From positions 1 through 31,542 of the forward strand of contig DATDXN010000021.1 of NCBI GenBank assembly GCA_035289305.1: a stretch of DNA of 31,542 nucleotides. The letters are read 5' to 3'. The translations under genes and the position numbers were made by a program. Positions 8,215-16,510 of the stretch are shown here, piece after piece (position 1 is the stretch's first letter; each line of letters begins with the position of its first letter). Below the pieces are notes generated by a model, which saw nothing but the letters and a program-made list of their open reading frames with translations, had not been told where the DNA came from and did no database searches. The stretch comes from DATDXN01 sp035289305. Lineage in GTDB: Bacteria > Patescibacteriota > Microgenomatia > UBA1406 > HO2-37-13b.

Positions 8215-8649
8215 ATGTTTTACCAGAAAATTGATCGGAATACGTATATCGCTCGGATGAAACGAGGAGAAAGGGTCATTGAAACGCTCAAAACGTTTTT
8301 CAAGAAAGAAAAAATAGTGAATGCGTTTTTTTATGGGCTCGGAGCACTTGATGAGGTGATACTTGCCCATTATGATATCTTGACAAAAAAATATGGCAAT
8401 AAAACATACAGAAAACCTTTTGAACTCTTAAATATCACCGGCAATGTTTTTAGCTCGCCAGAAGATATCATTATTCATGCGCATACTACGTTGGCTGATG
8501 ATGCAATGCAAACCCTCGGAGGACATTTCGTGGAAGGAACCGTATCCGGCACTGTTGAACTTTTCATACAAAATCTTCCAACAACGATCAAAAAACACTA
8601 CGATATTGAAACAGGACTTAAACTTATCGCTCTCTCAAAAAAAATATAG
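8215..8649 (+). CDS. PPC/DUF296-domain protein
   Basis: A 144-aa protein made of one PPC (plants and prokaryotes conserved, DUF296) domain. Key features are GLGALDEVILAHYD near residues 41-54, the putative metal-binding HxH at residues 88-90 (IIIHAH) and GGHFVEG with H104. The C-terminal strand SGTVELFI is also typical. In plants the domain sits in AT-hook DNA-binding proteins. Bacterial stand-alone members are trimeric and of unclear function, often described as DNA-binding by analogy. I chose the ATG at 8215 with TTAGAG about 9 bases upstream; a TTG at 8191 would add eight residues with no support. It follows the tRNAs and may be co-transcribed with them. Confidence 0.8.
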   Translation: MFYQKIDRNTYIARMKRGERVIETLKTFFKKEKIVNAFFYGLGALDEVILAHYDILTKKYGNKTYRKPFELLNITGNVFSSPEDIIIHAHTTLADDAMQTLGGHFVEGTVSGTVELFIQNLPTTIKKHYDIETGLKLIALSKKI

Positions 8650-8656
8650 AAAATTA

Positions 8657-8685
8657 TTGAAAATAATTTTTACTCTTAGTATGAT
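8657..8685 (+). promoter_or_regulatory. Promoter of the coiled-coil gene
   Basis: -35 TTGAAA (8657-8662), 17-base spacer, -10 TATGAT (8680-8685). Expected +1 is 8692, 3 bases before the ATG at 8695. The -35 overlaps an AT-only hairpin (8651-8669, 8-bp stem) that is followed by a short T run and could weakly terminate the PPC gene. Confidence 0.6.
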
Positions 8686-8694
8686 GTAATACTT

Positions 8695-9012
8695 ATGCTC
8701 ACTAGTGATGACATTACCGCCATCAAGAACTTGATCAATGAAGCAAATCAGCCGCTTAAACAAGATATTAATGTCTTAAAACAGGATGTAAAAACATTAA
8801 AACAGAATATTGACATACTGAAAAGTGATGTAAATACCTTAAAAAAAGATGTAGCTATTTTGAAGAAAGATGTAAGAAAAATGAAAAGAGATATTGCAAC
8901 AATTAACAAAAAAATTAATACGATTATCGCTCTTTTTGACCGCGACTATATGCATATTCGAAAAAGAGTTGATCGCATCGAAACACATCTTAATCTTCCG
9001 CCTCTTGCCTGA
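8695..9012 (+). CDS. Small coiled-coil protein of unknown function
   Basis: A 105-aa protein dominated by a coiled coil at about residues 20-75, built on a seven-residue repeat of the form LKxDVxx (LKQDINV, LKQDVKT, LKQNIDI, LKSDVNT, LKKDVAI, LKKDVRK, MKRDIAT). It is very rich in Lys and Asp and has no signal peptide or membrane segment. Such repeat proteins are frequent in CPR genomes and often resemble phage tail-fibre or tropomyosin-like stretches; no enzymatic role can be read. Repeats this regular at the DNA level can expand or contract. It has a good promoter with nearly no leader. Its last 23 bases overlap the 3' end of the convergent gene on the minus strand. Confidence 0.75.
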   Translation: MLTSDDITAIKNLINEANQPLKQDINVLKQDVKTLKQNIDILKSDVNTLKKDVAILKKDVRKMKRDIATINKKINTIIALFDRDYMHIRKRVDRIETHLNLPPLA

Positions 9013-10210
9013 AATCTGATAGATAATTTTGATCTATTAAAAGTCCATCTTTATCTATAGGAATCATCTTTCTTTGAGAAATCAAATAGCTACCTACTTT
9101 TCGCGCACTTTGGACATTTGATCGTTTTGACCATAACATAACAAGAGGAACATCAAATTCTGGAAGATATTTATTCTCTTTATGTAGATACCCTGAAAAA
9201 ACACGATCTTGAATCTGTTGTTTTTTTGGACTATAAAAATCTTCAAGATAATGCTTTCCCTTTCTTATTCCTTTGATGTGTATAATTTCTTCTGCCAAAA
9301 ACTCTCCAGCACAATCATGGAGTCCAAATCTTCCCTCTATCAATGTATGGAACGTTTCAGGATCGGATGCAAATCCTGCAATATGATCCCCTTTGGTAAT
9401 GGACTCTACATAAAATCCTCCTTTCTCTATACGCAATCCCATATTAAGATAAACTCTATAAATAAATTCTTTTTTTTCTATAGAAGTATAGTGTCGTATT
9501 TTCTCAAGTAGGGAATAATAATGCTTCTGTTCACACACACATATATCAAAATTGCTTACATTAAAGATGCTCTGTGGTAGTACATCGTCGTATTCCCGTT
9601 TAATCTGATCAACTGGTATTTGGTTGATCCTTATATGCTCTGCAACAATTCTTGTGTTATCATCGGGTGGTGCAAACATGCGTTCATCATCTTGATAGTG
9701 AGCGTTATATACCTGAAGTAATGTAAGCATTTCAGGATATGCTCTTCTCTTTTTTTCTTCATCAATCATTGGTTGTTTTCCCTCTTTTAATTGATTGATA
9801 AATCGCAAAAAATCTTCCGAGATTAACTCGCATTCAAATACGTTGTTGCGCATTTTTTCTATCGAATTTACACCTCCTCTATCTACTAAAAATAATATTG
9901 GAAGATCTTTCCCAAAAAGCTTTCGGATACTTCGTATATCCTCTTCTTGAAAAGCGACCAAATCTTCATCCTTTTCTTTTCGCATCAAAAGAGCGAGTAG
10001 TAAACCACGTCTATTCAGTTTCACTGCTTCTTTGATGTAGAGACTTTGGTCTGTATCATCAGCTTCGTAATGAAAATCAGGAACGGAGATGACATTGCAC
10101 TGCAAATCGTTTTGTAATATATACTCTAATGCTCTTTCTTGTTTCCTAGCATAAAGATTATCGTCTCTATTGAGCTCAAAGCGATGCGCGATATACGGAC
10201 GAATTTCCAT
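8990..10210 (-). CDS. Protein of unknown function, 406 aa
   Basis: I do not recognise a family. The protein is soluble-looking, with no signal peptide or membrane segment, and mixes charged helices with strand-like stretches. Residues 1 to about 130 have an alternating strand/helix pattern (VISVPDF, GLLLALLM, LPILFLVDRGG) that could be a Rossmann- or TIM-like fold. The second half is His/Tyr/Asp rich (HYYSLLEKIRHYTS, EGRFGLHDCAGEFLAEEI). It is noticeably more AT-rich than the adjacent lon and dsbA-like genes. An extended -10 TATAAT lies 10 bases before the ATG, so the mRNA would have a leader of about 4 bases. It overlaps the convergent coiled-coil gene by 23 bases at the 3' end. The open frame and promoter make it a real gene; function unknown. 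Confidence 0.7.
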   Translation of the reverse strand: MEIRPYIAHRFELNRDDNLYARKQERALEYILQNDLQCNVISVPDFHYEADDTDQSLYIKEAVKLNRRGLLLALLMRKEKDEDLVAFQEEDIRSIRKLFGKDLPILFLVDRGGVNSIEKMRNNVFECELISEDFLRFINQLKEGKQPMIDEEKKRRAYPEMLTLLQVYNAHYQDDERMFAPPDDNTRIVAEHIRINQIPVDQIKREYDDVLPQSIFNVSNFDICVCEQKHYYSLLEKIRHYTSIEKKEFIYRVYLNMGLRIEKGGFYVESITKGDHIAGFASDPETFHTLIEGRFGLHDCAGEFLAEEIIHIKGIRKGKHYLEDFYSPKKQQIQDRVFSGYLHKENKYLPEFDVPLVMLWSKRSNVQSARKVGSYLISQRKMIPIDKDGLLIDQNYLSDFRQEAED

Positions 10211-10220
10211 GATAAAGGGA

Positions 10221-10229
10221 ATTATATCA
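10221..10229 (-). promoter_or_regulatory. Extended -10 promoter of the 406-aa unknown gene
   Basis: Minus strand TGATATAAT, with hexamer TATAAT at 10226-10221. No clear -35. Expected +1 is near 10214, 4 bases before the ATG at 10210. Confidence 0.5.
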
Positions 10230-10251
10230 TAAAGAAGAAAGAATGAGTTAT

Positions 10252-11007
10252 TTATCCCTTCATGAAGGCTTCAATTTCTCTTTTCAACGACTCATAGGGA
10301 AGCGCACCCTCAAAAGTTTTTGATTTGCCGGTCTTCACGTCAAAAATAATTCCTGTCGGTGTCGCACGCACGCCTGCTTTTCCTCCCTCCTGCGCTTGCG
10401 CGTCTACTCGACTTTTCGTCTTTGCCGAGTCAAGACACGAGGAAAATGTTTGTTTATTAAGTCCGATAGATGTTGCCAAATCAGGAAAATCACTAATCTC
10501 TACATCAGGCATTTTTTCAAAAATAAGATCAGTCATCTGCCAAAAACCGTCATTGCCTTTTTGCACACGTGCACACTCCACCGCCTCGGCAGATTTTGGC
10601 GCTTTTGGATGACCGGGGAGTGGAAAATGCCGATACACCCACGCAAGATTATCTTTGTAATCACTCATTACCTTGATAAGATCCGGGTGTATTTTTTTGC
10701 AAAACGGACACTCAAGATCACTATACTCAACCCATATATAACGCGCATTCTTGCTCCCTCGCCAATTATCCTCTGAAGCAGAAGGTTTTTCCACTTTATA
10801 GTCAACCACCTCGGGGTTTTGAGGTGTATTTTGCTGGGTGTTTTGTTTATTGTTGTCCTGAAAATTCTGAGCTGAAGTCCCTTTAGCATTTTTCTCCAAC
10901 GTATTTACTTTATTCCAAAGATATCCTGCGAAAAACGCCATGGCGACAAGAATAACAATAAGAAGCGTATTTTTTCCTCCGGTCGAAGGCGAAGTGTTTT
11001 CACTCAT
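10252..11007 (-). CDS. Membrane-anchored DsbA-like thiol oxidoreductase
   Basis: A 251-aa extracytoplasmic protein: one N-terminal membrane helix (about residues 13-31) with a short positive cytoplasmic tail, a Gln/Asn-rich linker (about 45-70), then a thioredoxin-fold domain of the DsbA type. The active site is C100-P-F-C103 (ECPFCKKIHPDL) and the cis-Pro loop is ATPTG (P217). Two further cysteines, C145 in the helical insert and C191 in SSCLDS, recur in this subfamily and may form a structural disulfide. It probably makes or shuffles disulfides in exported proteins, or supports a membrane partner. Lon is the upstream gene (57-base gap), but a promoter with a 17-base spacer lies in that gap and the ATG is only 8 bases past the -10. 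Confidence 0.88.
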   Translation of the reverse strand: MSENTSPSTGGKNTLLIVILVAMAFFAGYLWNKVNTLEKNAKGTSAQNFQDNNKQNTQQNTPQNPEVVDYKVEKPSASEDNWRGSKNARYIWVEYSDLECPFCKKIHPDLIKVMSDYKDNLAWVYRHFPLPGHPKAPKSAEAVECARVQKGNDGFWQMTDLIFEKMPDVEISDFPDLATSIGLNKQTFSSCLDSAKTKSRVDAQAQEGGKAGVRATPTGIIFDVKTGKSKTFEGALPYESLKREIEAFMKG

Positions 11008-11015
11008 ATCCCCAC

Positions 11016-11044
11016 ACTGTACATGAAGAGGGATGGTAAGTCAA
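11016..11044 (-). promoter_or_regulatory. Promoter of the dsbA-like gene
   Basis: Minus strand -35 TTGACT (11044-11039), 17-base spacer, -10 TACAGT (11021-11016). Expected +1 near 11009, about 2 bases before the ATG at 11007. This predicts an essentially leaderless mRNA, although GGGG directly before the ATG could act if initiation is further upstream. Confidence 0.6.
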
Positions 11045-11064
11045 GTAAATATCACTATGGGTAA

Positions 11065-13491
11065 TCAATTTTTCACAGGTGACGGAGGTTTTTCACCATT
11101 GGATTCTTTCGCAAGATGTGCAAATTGGAATTTATGACTGCCGACGTAGAGCGCCTCTTTGAGTGCTTCATCCATATGGGTCACGAAAATAAATCGAAGG
11201 TCCTTCAGAACATATGATGGAATATCATCCAAATCCTTTTTATTATTTTTGGGTAAAATAATGGTTTTGATACCTGCGCGATGCGCAGCAATAACTTTTT
11301 CTTTAATGCCTCCCACCTCAAGCACCCGCCCGCGAAGTGTAATCTCACCGGTCATGCCTATTTCTTTTTTTACCGGAATTTTCGTGAGCGAAGAAACCAT
11401 TGCTGCTCCAATCGCGATACCTGCTGACGGACCATCTTTGGGCACGGCTCCCTCGGGCACATGCACATGAATATCAAGTTTGTTGAAAAACTCTTGTTTC
11501 AAACCAAACACTTGAAATCGAGAACGTACGTAACTTAAAGCCGCCTGACAAGATTCTTTCATGACATCCCCGAGCTGTCCGGTGAGCGTGAGGTTGCCAC
11601 GACCGGGCATCTTCGCAACTTCGATAAATAGAATGTCTCCGCCCGCTTGTGTCCACGCAAGACCGGTAACAATCCCCACTGTATTTTTCTCCTCAATCAT
11701 TTGTGATGTGTATTTATACGGACCCAAATATTTATGAATATCAGATACTTTTACCGTCTTCCCATTGAGATGTTTTTCGATAAATTCCCGCGCGACTTTG
11801 CGAAGCAATGCTGCGATTTGGCGCTCAAGTTCACGCACTCCTGCCTCACGGGTGTATTTGCGGATAATCAAACGAAGCACATTGTCGGTAATCTTGGTTT
11901 CATCATCCGAAAGTCCATGCGCGTCAAGTTGTTTTTTGACGAGATAATTTTGTGCGATGTTAAATTTTTCATCCTCGGTGTAGCCAGGAAAATGAATGAC
12001 TTCAAGCCGATCAAGAAGCGCATCAGGAATGGTATCTAAAATATTTGCCGTGGTAACAAACATAACCTCGGAAAGATCAAAATCCACTTCCAAATAATGA
12101 TCTGAAAAAGCATGATTTTGCTCTGGATCAAGCGCCTCAAGAAGAGCGGATGAAGGGTCGCCTCGATAATCGCGACCGATTTTATCAATTTCATCAAGCA
12201 TGAAAACTGGATTTTTAGTCCCTGCTTGTTTGATACCTTGGATGATTCTCCCCGGGAGCGCACCGACATAGGTGCGCCGGTGCCCGCGAATTTCTGCCTC
12301 GTCGCGTATCCCACCCAGTGACATTTTGACGAATTTTCTGCCCAAAGCACGAGCGATTGATCGTCCGATCGACGTCTTCCCCACGCCTGGGGGACCGACA
12401 AAACATAATATAGTTGGTTGATTGTTGTGGGATTTTTCTTTTTCTTTGAGTTTTTTCAATTTCATGACGGCTAGATATTCGATAATCCGCTCTTTGATTT
12501 TTTTCAAGCCAAAATGATCTTTGTGTAAAATTGCTTCTGCTTTTTGTATGTCTACGTCGTTTGAAGTTTTTACATCCCAGGGAATTTCAGTCAACCATTC
12601 AAGGTACGTGCGGATATATGATGCCTCTGGGTTGTACTGCGACATCTGGGATAACCTCTTAAGTTCTTTAAATGCTTTTTCTTCAGCAACAGAGGGCATA
12701 TGCGCTTTTTTGATTTTTTCCTTCAACTCTTTGATATCTTTGTCCTCACGCGTTTCATCTCCAAGCTCTTGCTCTATGGTTTTGAGTTTTTCCCGCAACA
12801 CTGCATCCTTCATACCTTTTTCAAACTTTTGTTGCGTCTTCATGGAGATGTTACGCTCAAGCTCAAGGATTTTGACCTCATTTGCAATAAGCTCTGTTTC
12901 TTTTTTGAGCCTCCTCACCACATCAAGCTCCTCAAGAAGTACTTGACGGTCGGATGTTTTTACATCAAGGATCATGGCGATCTGGTCGGAGAAATCGCGC
13001 GCGGAGACGCCACTGATAATATTCATAAGGAAGATAAAATCAATGCCCTTTCCGAGATTGACTGCTTTTTTCAACTCATTGGTGATATGACGAACCAAAG
13101 CCTGTGTCTCCTGGTTTTCGAAGATGACCTCTTGGAGTTTCTCCACCCGTGCTTCAAAGTATGGCAGCTGTTTGGTAAACTCCATAATACGAACACGTTC
13201 CTCGCCTTTCACCAAGATACTTAACTCTCCGCGATCGCCTTTTAATATCTTCTCAAGCTTGGCGAGAACACCTACTGAAAAAAGATCATGGGGAGCAGGG
13301 TCATTGATATTTGGGTTCTTTTGCATTATAATAACCACTTTACTGTCCTTTTTGAGACTTTCTTGTATTGCGATGACGCTCTTTTCTCGACCAAAAAGGA
13401 GAACATTTTCTGTTGAAGGGAAAACAATACCATCTCTTACTGCGATGATTGGGTATATAGATTGTCCTGACAGCCCGCTTATAATTTTCAT
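11065..13491 (-). CDS. lon: ATP-dependent protease La (Lon)
   Basis: Lon degrades misfolded and regulatory proteins as a cytoplasmic hexamer. At 808 aa it is the standard bacterial LonA. Order of domains: N-terminal substrate-binding LAN domain (about 8-200), coiled-coil (about 200-290), AAA+ domain with Walker A GPPGVGKT (366-373) and Walker B VFMLDEIDK (429-437), then the protease domain with S689 in PKDGPSAG and K732 in IKEKVIAAHRAG. The 43-residue Ser-Lys spacing equals that of E. coli Lon (S679/K722). The C-terminal tail after about residue 785 is short and divergent. It has a consensus promoter overlapping a CIRCE-like inverted repeat, so heat-shock-type control is possible. Confidence 0.98.
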   Translation of the reverse strand: MKIISGLSGQSIYPIIAVRDGIVFPSTENVLLFGREKSVIAIQESLKKDSKVVIIMQKNPNINDPAPHDLFSVGVLAKLEKILKGDRGELSILVKGEERVRIMEFTKQLPYFEARVEKLQEVIFENQETQALVRHITNELKKAVNLGKGIDFIFLMNIISGVSARDFSDQIAMILDVKTSDRQVLLEELDVVRRLKKETELIANEVKILELERNISMKTQQKFEKGMKDAVLREKLKTIEQELGDETREDKDIKELKEKIKKAHMPSVAEEKAFKELKRLSQMSQYNPEASYIRTYLEWLTEIPWDVKTSNDVDIQKAEAILHKDHFGLKKIKERIIEYLAVMKLKKLKEKEKSHNNQPTILCFVGPPGVGKTSIGRSIARALGRKFVKMSLGGIRDEAEIRGHRRTYVGALPGRIIQGIKQAGTKNPVFMLDEIDKIGRDYRGDPSSALLEALDPEQNHAFSDHYLEVDFDLSEVMFVTTANILDTIPDALLDRLEVIHFPGYTEDEKFNIAQNYLVKKQLDAHGLSDDETKITDNVLRLIIRKYTREAGVRELERQIAALLRKVAREFIEKHLNGKTVKVSDIHKYLGPYKYTSQMIEEKNTVGIVTGLAWTQAGGDILFIEVAKMPGRGNLTLTGQLGDVMKESCQAALSYVRSRFQVFGLKQEFFNKLDIHVHVPEGAVPKDGPSAGIAIGAAMVSSLTKIPVKKEIGMTGEITLRGRVLEVGGIKEKVIAAHRAGIKTIILPKNNKKDLDDIPSYVLKDLRFIFVTHMDEALKEALYVGSHKFQFAHLAKESNGEKPPSPVKN

Positions 13492-13496
13492 ACTTT

Positions 13497-13530
13497 TTAG
13501 CAGTATAGCAGACTATTTGCTAATTGTCAA
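13497..13530 (-). promoter_or_regulatory. lon promoter with CIRCE-like inverted repeat
   Basis: Minus strand -35 TTGACA (13530-13525), 17-base spacer, -10 TATACT (13507-13502), an excellent vegetative promoter. Expected +1 is 13495, leaving 4 bases before the ATG at 13491. TTAGCA (13497-13502) and TGCTAA (13518-13523) form an inverted repeat separated by 15 bases, the same outer hexamers and spacing as the HrcA operator CIRCE; the inner three bases of each arm do not match. Confidence 0.75.
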
Positions 13531-13587
13531 TAGTTTTTTGCCTTGAACTATCTCAACAGTTAAAAATACTGCTATTGTTGAACTTAC

Positions 13588-14442
13588 TTATACAAAATCT
13601 TCAAGCAAAGACCCGAAATCATCATATCGCGACCTCTCAAGAAGGGTGCTGCCGGAAAGCTGGGGGAGAAGGTCTGTGAAAACTGGCCGTTGCACTTGGT
13701 ATAAAACCCCCACTGGAAACTTTTCAATATAGGTAGGCTCAAGTGACTTTGCAAAAGCCTGCGCAAAACTGGAAGGATCGTAGTCCTTCGGCATCTCATA
13801 CACTTTTTCTCTATAGTACGCATAGGTATTTATCTTGTTAAACGTCACGCAGGGCTGCAATATATTGATGAGTGAAAAGCCTCGATGCTGTATCCCTTTT
13901 TTGATAAGGTCAATCAGTTGGGGAATGTTGCCGGCAAAACCCTGTGCTACAAACGTTGCTCCCTGACTGACCGCAAGACTCAAAGGATTGACCGGTATTT
14001 CAATGATCCCGGCAGGAGTAGACTTTGACTTAAAACCCTTTTGGGCAGTCGGCGCAACTTGACCAGTCGTTAACCCATACACGCCATTATCGTGGACAAC
14101 GACGGTGATATCGTGGTTACCGCGGCAAGCGTGCAGAAAATGATTGCCCCCCTCTCCATAACAATCTCCATCACCTGCAATCACGACCACAGGAGTTTTA
14201 TGGCGAGCAAATTTCATGCCAACTGCATTGGGAATACTTCTTCCATGGAGAGCATGCAGAGCATAGGCATTGAGAAAATCATTCATGTTGCCGGAGCACC
14301 CGATCCCAAACACAACAAATAGAGATGAAGGAGAATACCCCATCTGTACGAAAGCAGTCTTGACCGCAGCACCTATTCCCCAATCGCCGCAACCTGGACA
14401 CCATGTCGGTGTATATCCTGAAAAATCCTGTATGGTTGTCAT
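13588..14442 (-). CDS. korB: 2-oxoacid:ferredoxin oxidoreductase, beta subunit
   Basis: This subunit binds thiamine pyrophosphate and a 4Fe-4S cluster. With KorA it oxidatively decarboxylates a 2-oxoacid to the acyl-CoA and passes two electrons to ferredoxin, or runs in reverse. The protein is 284 aa. Cluster ligands C15, C18, C49 and C198 match the pattern of archaeal enzymes, and the TPP motif starts GDGDCYGEGGNHF (about 90-102) and closes with DNGVYGLT near 118-125. Sequence alone does not decide between pyruvate, 2-oxoglutarate or a wider substrate range; the gene architecture is that of KorAB-type enzymes. It overlaps korA by 4 bases (ATGA, 14439-14442) and ends the SUF-ferredoxin-korAB transcription unit. 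Confidence 0.93.
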   Translation of the reverse strand: MTTIQDFSGYTPTWCPGCGDWGIGAAVKTAFVQMGYSPSSLFVVFGIGCSGNMNDFLNAYALHALHGRSIPNAVGMKFARHKTPVVVIAGDGDCYGEGGNHFLHACRGNHDITVVVHDNGVYGLTTGQVAPTAQKGFKSKSTPAGIIEIPVNPLSLAVSQGATFVAQGFAGNIPQLIDLIKKGIQHRGFSLINILQPCVTFNKINTYAYYREKVYEMPKDYDPSSFAQAFAKSLEPTYIEKFPVGVLYQVQRPVFTDLLPQLSGSTLLERSRYDDFGSLLEDFV

Positions 14443-16193
14443 ATTTTTGTTGAACGTTGTACGTCACGTGTTACATGATTAACTATTTCTTCTGGGTAAA
14501 ACGGACGACCATCATATTTAAGGAACCTCTCTGTAATATGTATTCCTGTTTCTTGCCGAAGCAGTTTCGCAAGCTGCGCATGAGAATTGTTTTCAATCAG
14601 TATATATCGTTTCGGTAAACTGAACAGCACTTTGATACGCACTTCGTTGAGGGGAAACAAATGAGTAAAATGTATATACGCACTTGCTATTCCTTTTTCC
14701 TGAAGCGTTTTCATCGCTTCGATAATCGGCCCCTTGTTGCCACCCCATGAAACAAACACAAAAGATGCACTTTTGAGATCGCCTATGACTGTAGGAAGTG
14801 TAAAATGATTTTTGATATAGGTATCTATTTTGCGTCCACGCTTATTCATCTGCTCTATGCGGGTAGCAGCCTCCTCTGTCGTATGTCCATCCTCAACGTG
14901 CTCATATGAATTTGACTGATAATATATTCCTGTCTGCCCAGGAATAAGCATCGGAGAAATACCATCTTCAGTGATTTTATACCGAAGATATTTCCCATTT
15001 GTTTGATCCGCGGTGGGTTGTATTTTTCCTCTATCTGGTTTATAGGAAGAGAGAAGTGTATGAAAAGCAGCATGCGCAGTAGACCGATGTGATTCTGCCA
15101 AAAACCTGTCGGCGATGATGATAACTGGTGTCTGATATATATCTGCCAAATCAAAAGCCTTCATGGTGAGAGCAGCCATCTCGTCGATGTCTCCCGGTGC
15201 AAGAACAATCTTGGGGAATTCCCCGTGTCCTGCATGTACTGCAAAAAGCAGATCTCCCTGTTCTGTCCATGTAGGCATACCTGTTGCGGGACCCGGACGC
15301 ATCCCCAAATAGATAACCAGTGGAATTTCTGCGACTCCCGCAAACGAGATAGACTCAACCATCAGTGCAAACCCCCCTCCCGAGGTTCCTATGGCAGCGC
15401 GCACTCCCGCCCACGATGCTCCAAGGACAGTATTGATCACTGAAATTTCATCCTCGGCGTGACGAACTACCATACCAAGTTTTTGTGCCCAGGAAGCAAG
15501 CGTCGTCAGAATAGATGATGAAGGAGTCATGGGGTAGGCCGCATATAATCTGCAATCGGCAGAAGCTGCCGCCAGACAAAATGATTCATTTCCGGTAATC
15601 ACTATTTTTTTCTCATGTTCAACCTTGGGAAAGAGAGAAGAAATAAAAGTGGCGGCGGTATTTTTGATATGCGTGTACCCAAGCTGTGCTACTTTTTTAT
15701 TTTGCTCAACTACTTGTTGGCCTTTTCGCGCAAAGTTTTTTTCGATAATGGCAGCGATGACTTCAAAATCCCATCTCATCATAGCAAGCGATGCGCCAAG
15801 TGCGATATTGTTGATCATGACTGCCGGACTCTGTGTCTCGCGAAGAATCTTTTTGAAAGGAACATTGATTTTCTTATATCCGTCATCTTCTATCTGAAAA
15901 TCTTCCTCATCATATATTACTGTTGAAGGAACTGAAAGACGAGCGCGATGATTGGTAAATGTTTCTTTGTTCAAACATACAAGAAGGTCTATTTCTTGCT
16001 TTGAGGCGTGTACTTGACTATCTGATATGAGCACTTCGTAGGTATTATGCCCACCGCGGATAAGCGAGGGATATTCATTATAGTCAAACACATGATATCC
16101 CATGCGAGAGGCAATCTTTGAAAATAAAACGCCAGTCGTCATGATCCCAAACCCTGCCTCTCCGCCAATTTTCCACAAAAATTTCTTTTGCAT
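14439..16193 (-). CDS. korA: 2-oxoacid:ferredoxin oxidoreductase, fused gamma-alpha subunit
   Basis: A 584-aa fusion of two domains that are separate subunits in some enzymes. Residues 1 to about 180 are the gamma domain (GGEAGFGI at 10-17, SLIRGGHN near 43-50), which helps hold coenzyme A and the cofactor. Residues about 195-584 are the alpha domain, with YPMTPSS (220-226), the EDEIS region, GMRPGPATGMPT (297-308) and EQGDL (311-315). The gamma-alpha fusion is the layout of Sulfolobus-type and many bacterial KorA proteins. An AGGA lies about 13 bases before the ATG. It starts 20 bases after the ferredoxin gene, and the ferredoxin is the natural electron acceptor. Confidence 0.93.
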   Translation of the reverse strand: MQKKFLWKIGGEAGFGIMTTGVLFSKIASRMGYHVFDYNEYPSLIRGGHNTYEVLISDSQVHASKQEIDLLVCLNKETFTNHRARLSVPSTVIYDEEDFQIEDDGYKKINVPFKKILRETQSPAVMINNIALGASLAMMRWDFEVIAAIIEKNFARKGQQVVEQNKKVAQLGYTHIKNTAATFISSLFPKVEHEKKIVITGNESFCLAAASADCRLYAAYPMTPSSSILTTLASWAQKLGMVVRHAEDEISVINTVLGASWAGVRAAIGTSGGGFALMVESISFAGVAEIPLVIYLGMRPGPATGMPTWTEQGDLLFAVHAGHGEFPKIVLAPGDIDEMAALTMKAFDLADIYQTPVIIIADRFLAESHRSTAHAAFHTLLSSYKPDRGKIQPTADQTNGKYLRYKITEDGISPMLIPGQTGIYYQSNSYEHVEDGHTTEEAATRIEQMNKRGRKIDTYIKNHFTLPTVIGDLKSASFVFVSWGGNKGPIIEAMKTLQEKGIASAYIHFTHLFPLNEVRIKVLFSLPKRYILIENNSHAQLAKLLRQETGIHITERFLKYDGRPFYPEEIVNHVTRDVQRSTKI

Positions 16194-16213
16194 AGTCTTT
16201 TTTCATTCCTATT

Positions 16214-16489
16214 TCATTTTGGAAATATTTTATTGCCCTGCGCATCTTCGATGATGATTGCGGCAACTGGACAACCGCGAGCTGCATCCAGGACATTTTG
16301 CTCGCTCTCTCCCTCCGCACTCTCCAAAATAATTGCCTTGGCCTGTGAATCAAGAAGAAATACTTTTGGGGCAATTGCAACGCATGTGGCAGCTCCAATG
16401 CATAAATCGCGATCAACGCGCACTTTCATACCACGCATAACAACCGGACCTGAAGGATTGCTTGCGTCTTTGACTTTTTGATTATCCAT
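16214..16489 (-). CDS. Small ferredoxin with CxxAxxC motif (probably 3Fe-4S)
   Basis: A 91-aa ferredoxin, counting from the ATG at 16489; a TTG at 16507 would add six hydrophobic residues and looks less likely. The cluster motif is C30-I-G-A33-A-T-C36, followed far downstream by C73-P. The usual second cysteine is replaced by alanine, which in Streptomyces- and mycobacteria-type ferredoxins goes with a 3Fe-4S cluster; this is inference. The text around it (CVAIAPKVFLLD) also matches that ferredoxin group. It lies between sufU and korA, so it is likely both a product of the SUF system and the electron carrier for KorAB. Confidence 0.88.
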   Translation of the reverse strand: MDNQKVKDASNPSGPVVMRGMKVRVDRDLCIGAATCVAIAPKVFLLDSQAKAIILESAEGESEQNVLDAARGCPVAAIIIEDAQGNKIFPK

Positions 16490-16510
16490 ACCAAAAAAGA
16501 ATAACAATTT

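Noticed and set aside
7972..8370. Minus-strand open frame of 132 codons
   Set aside because: It runs antisense through both tRNA sequences and into the PPC gene; the peptide is the usual false translation of tRNA genes.
12700..13224. Plus-strand open frame of 174 codons
   Set aside because: It is antisense to the lon N-terminal and coiled-coil region.
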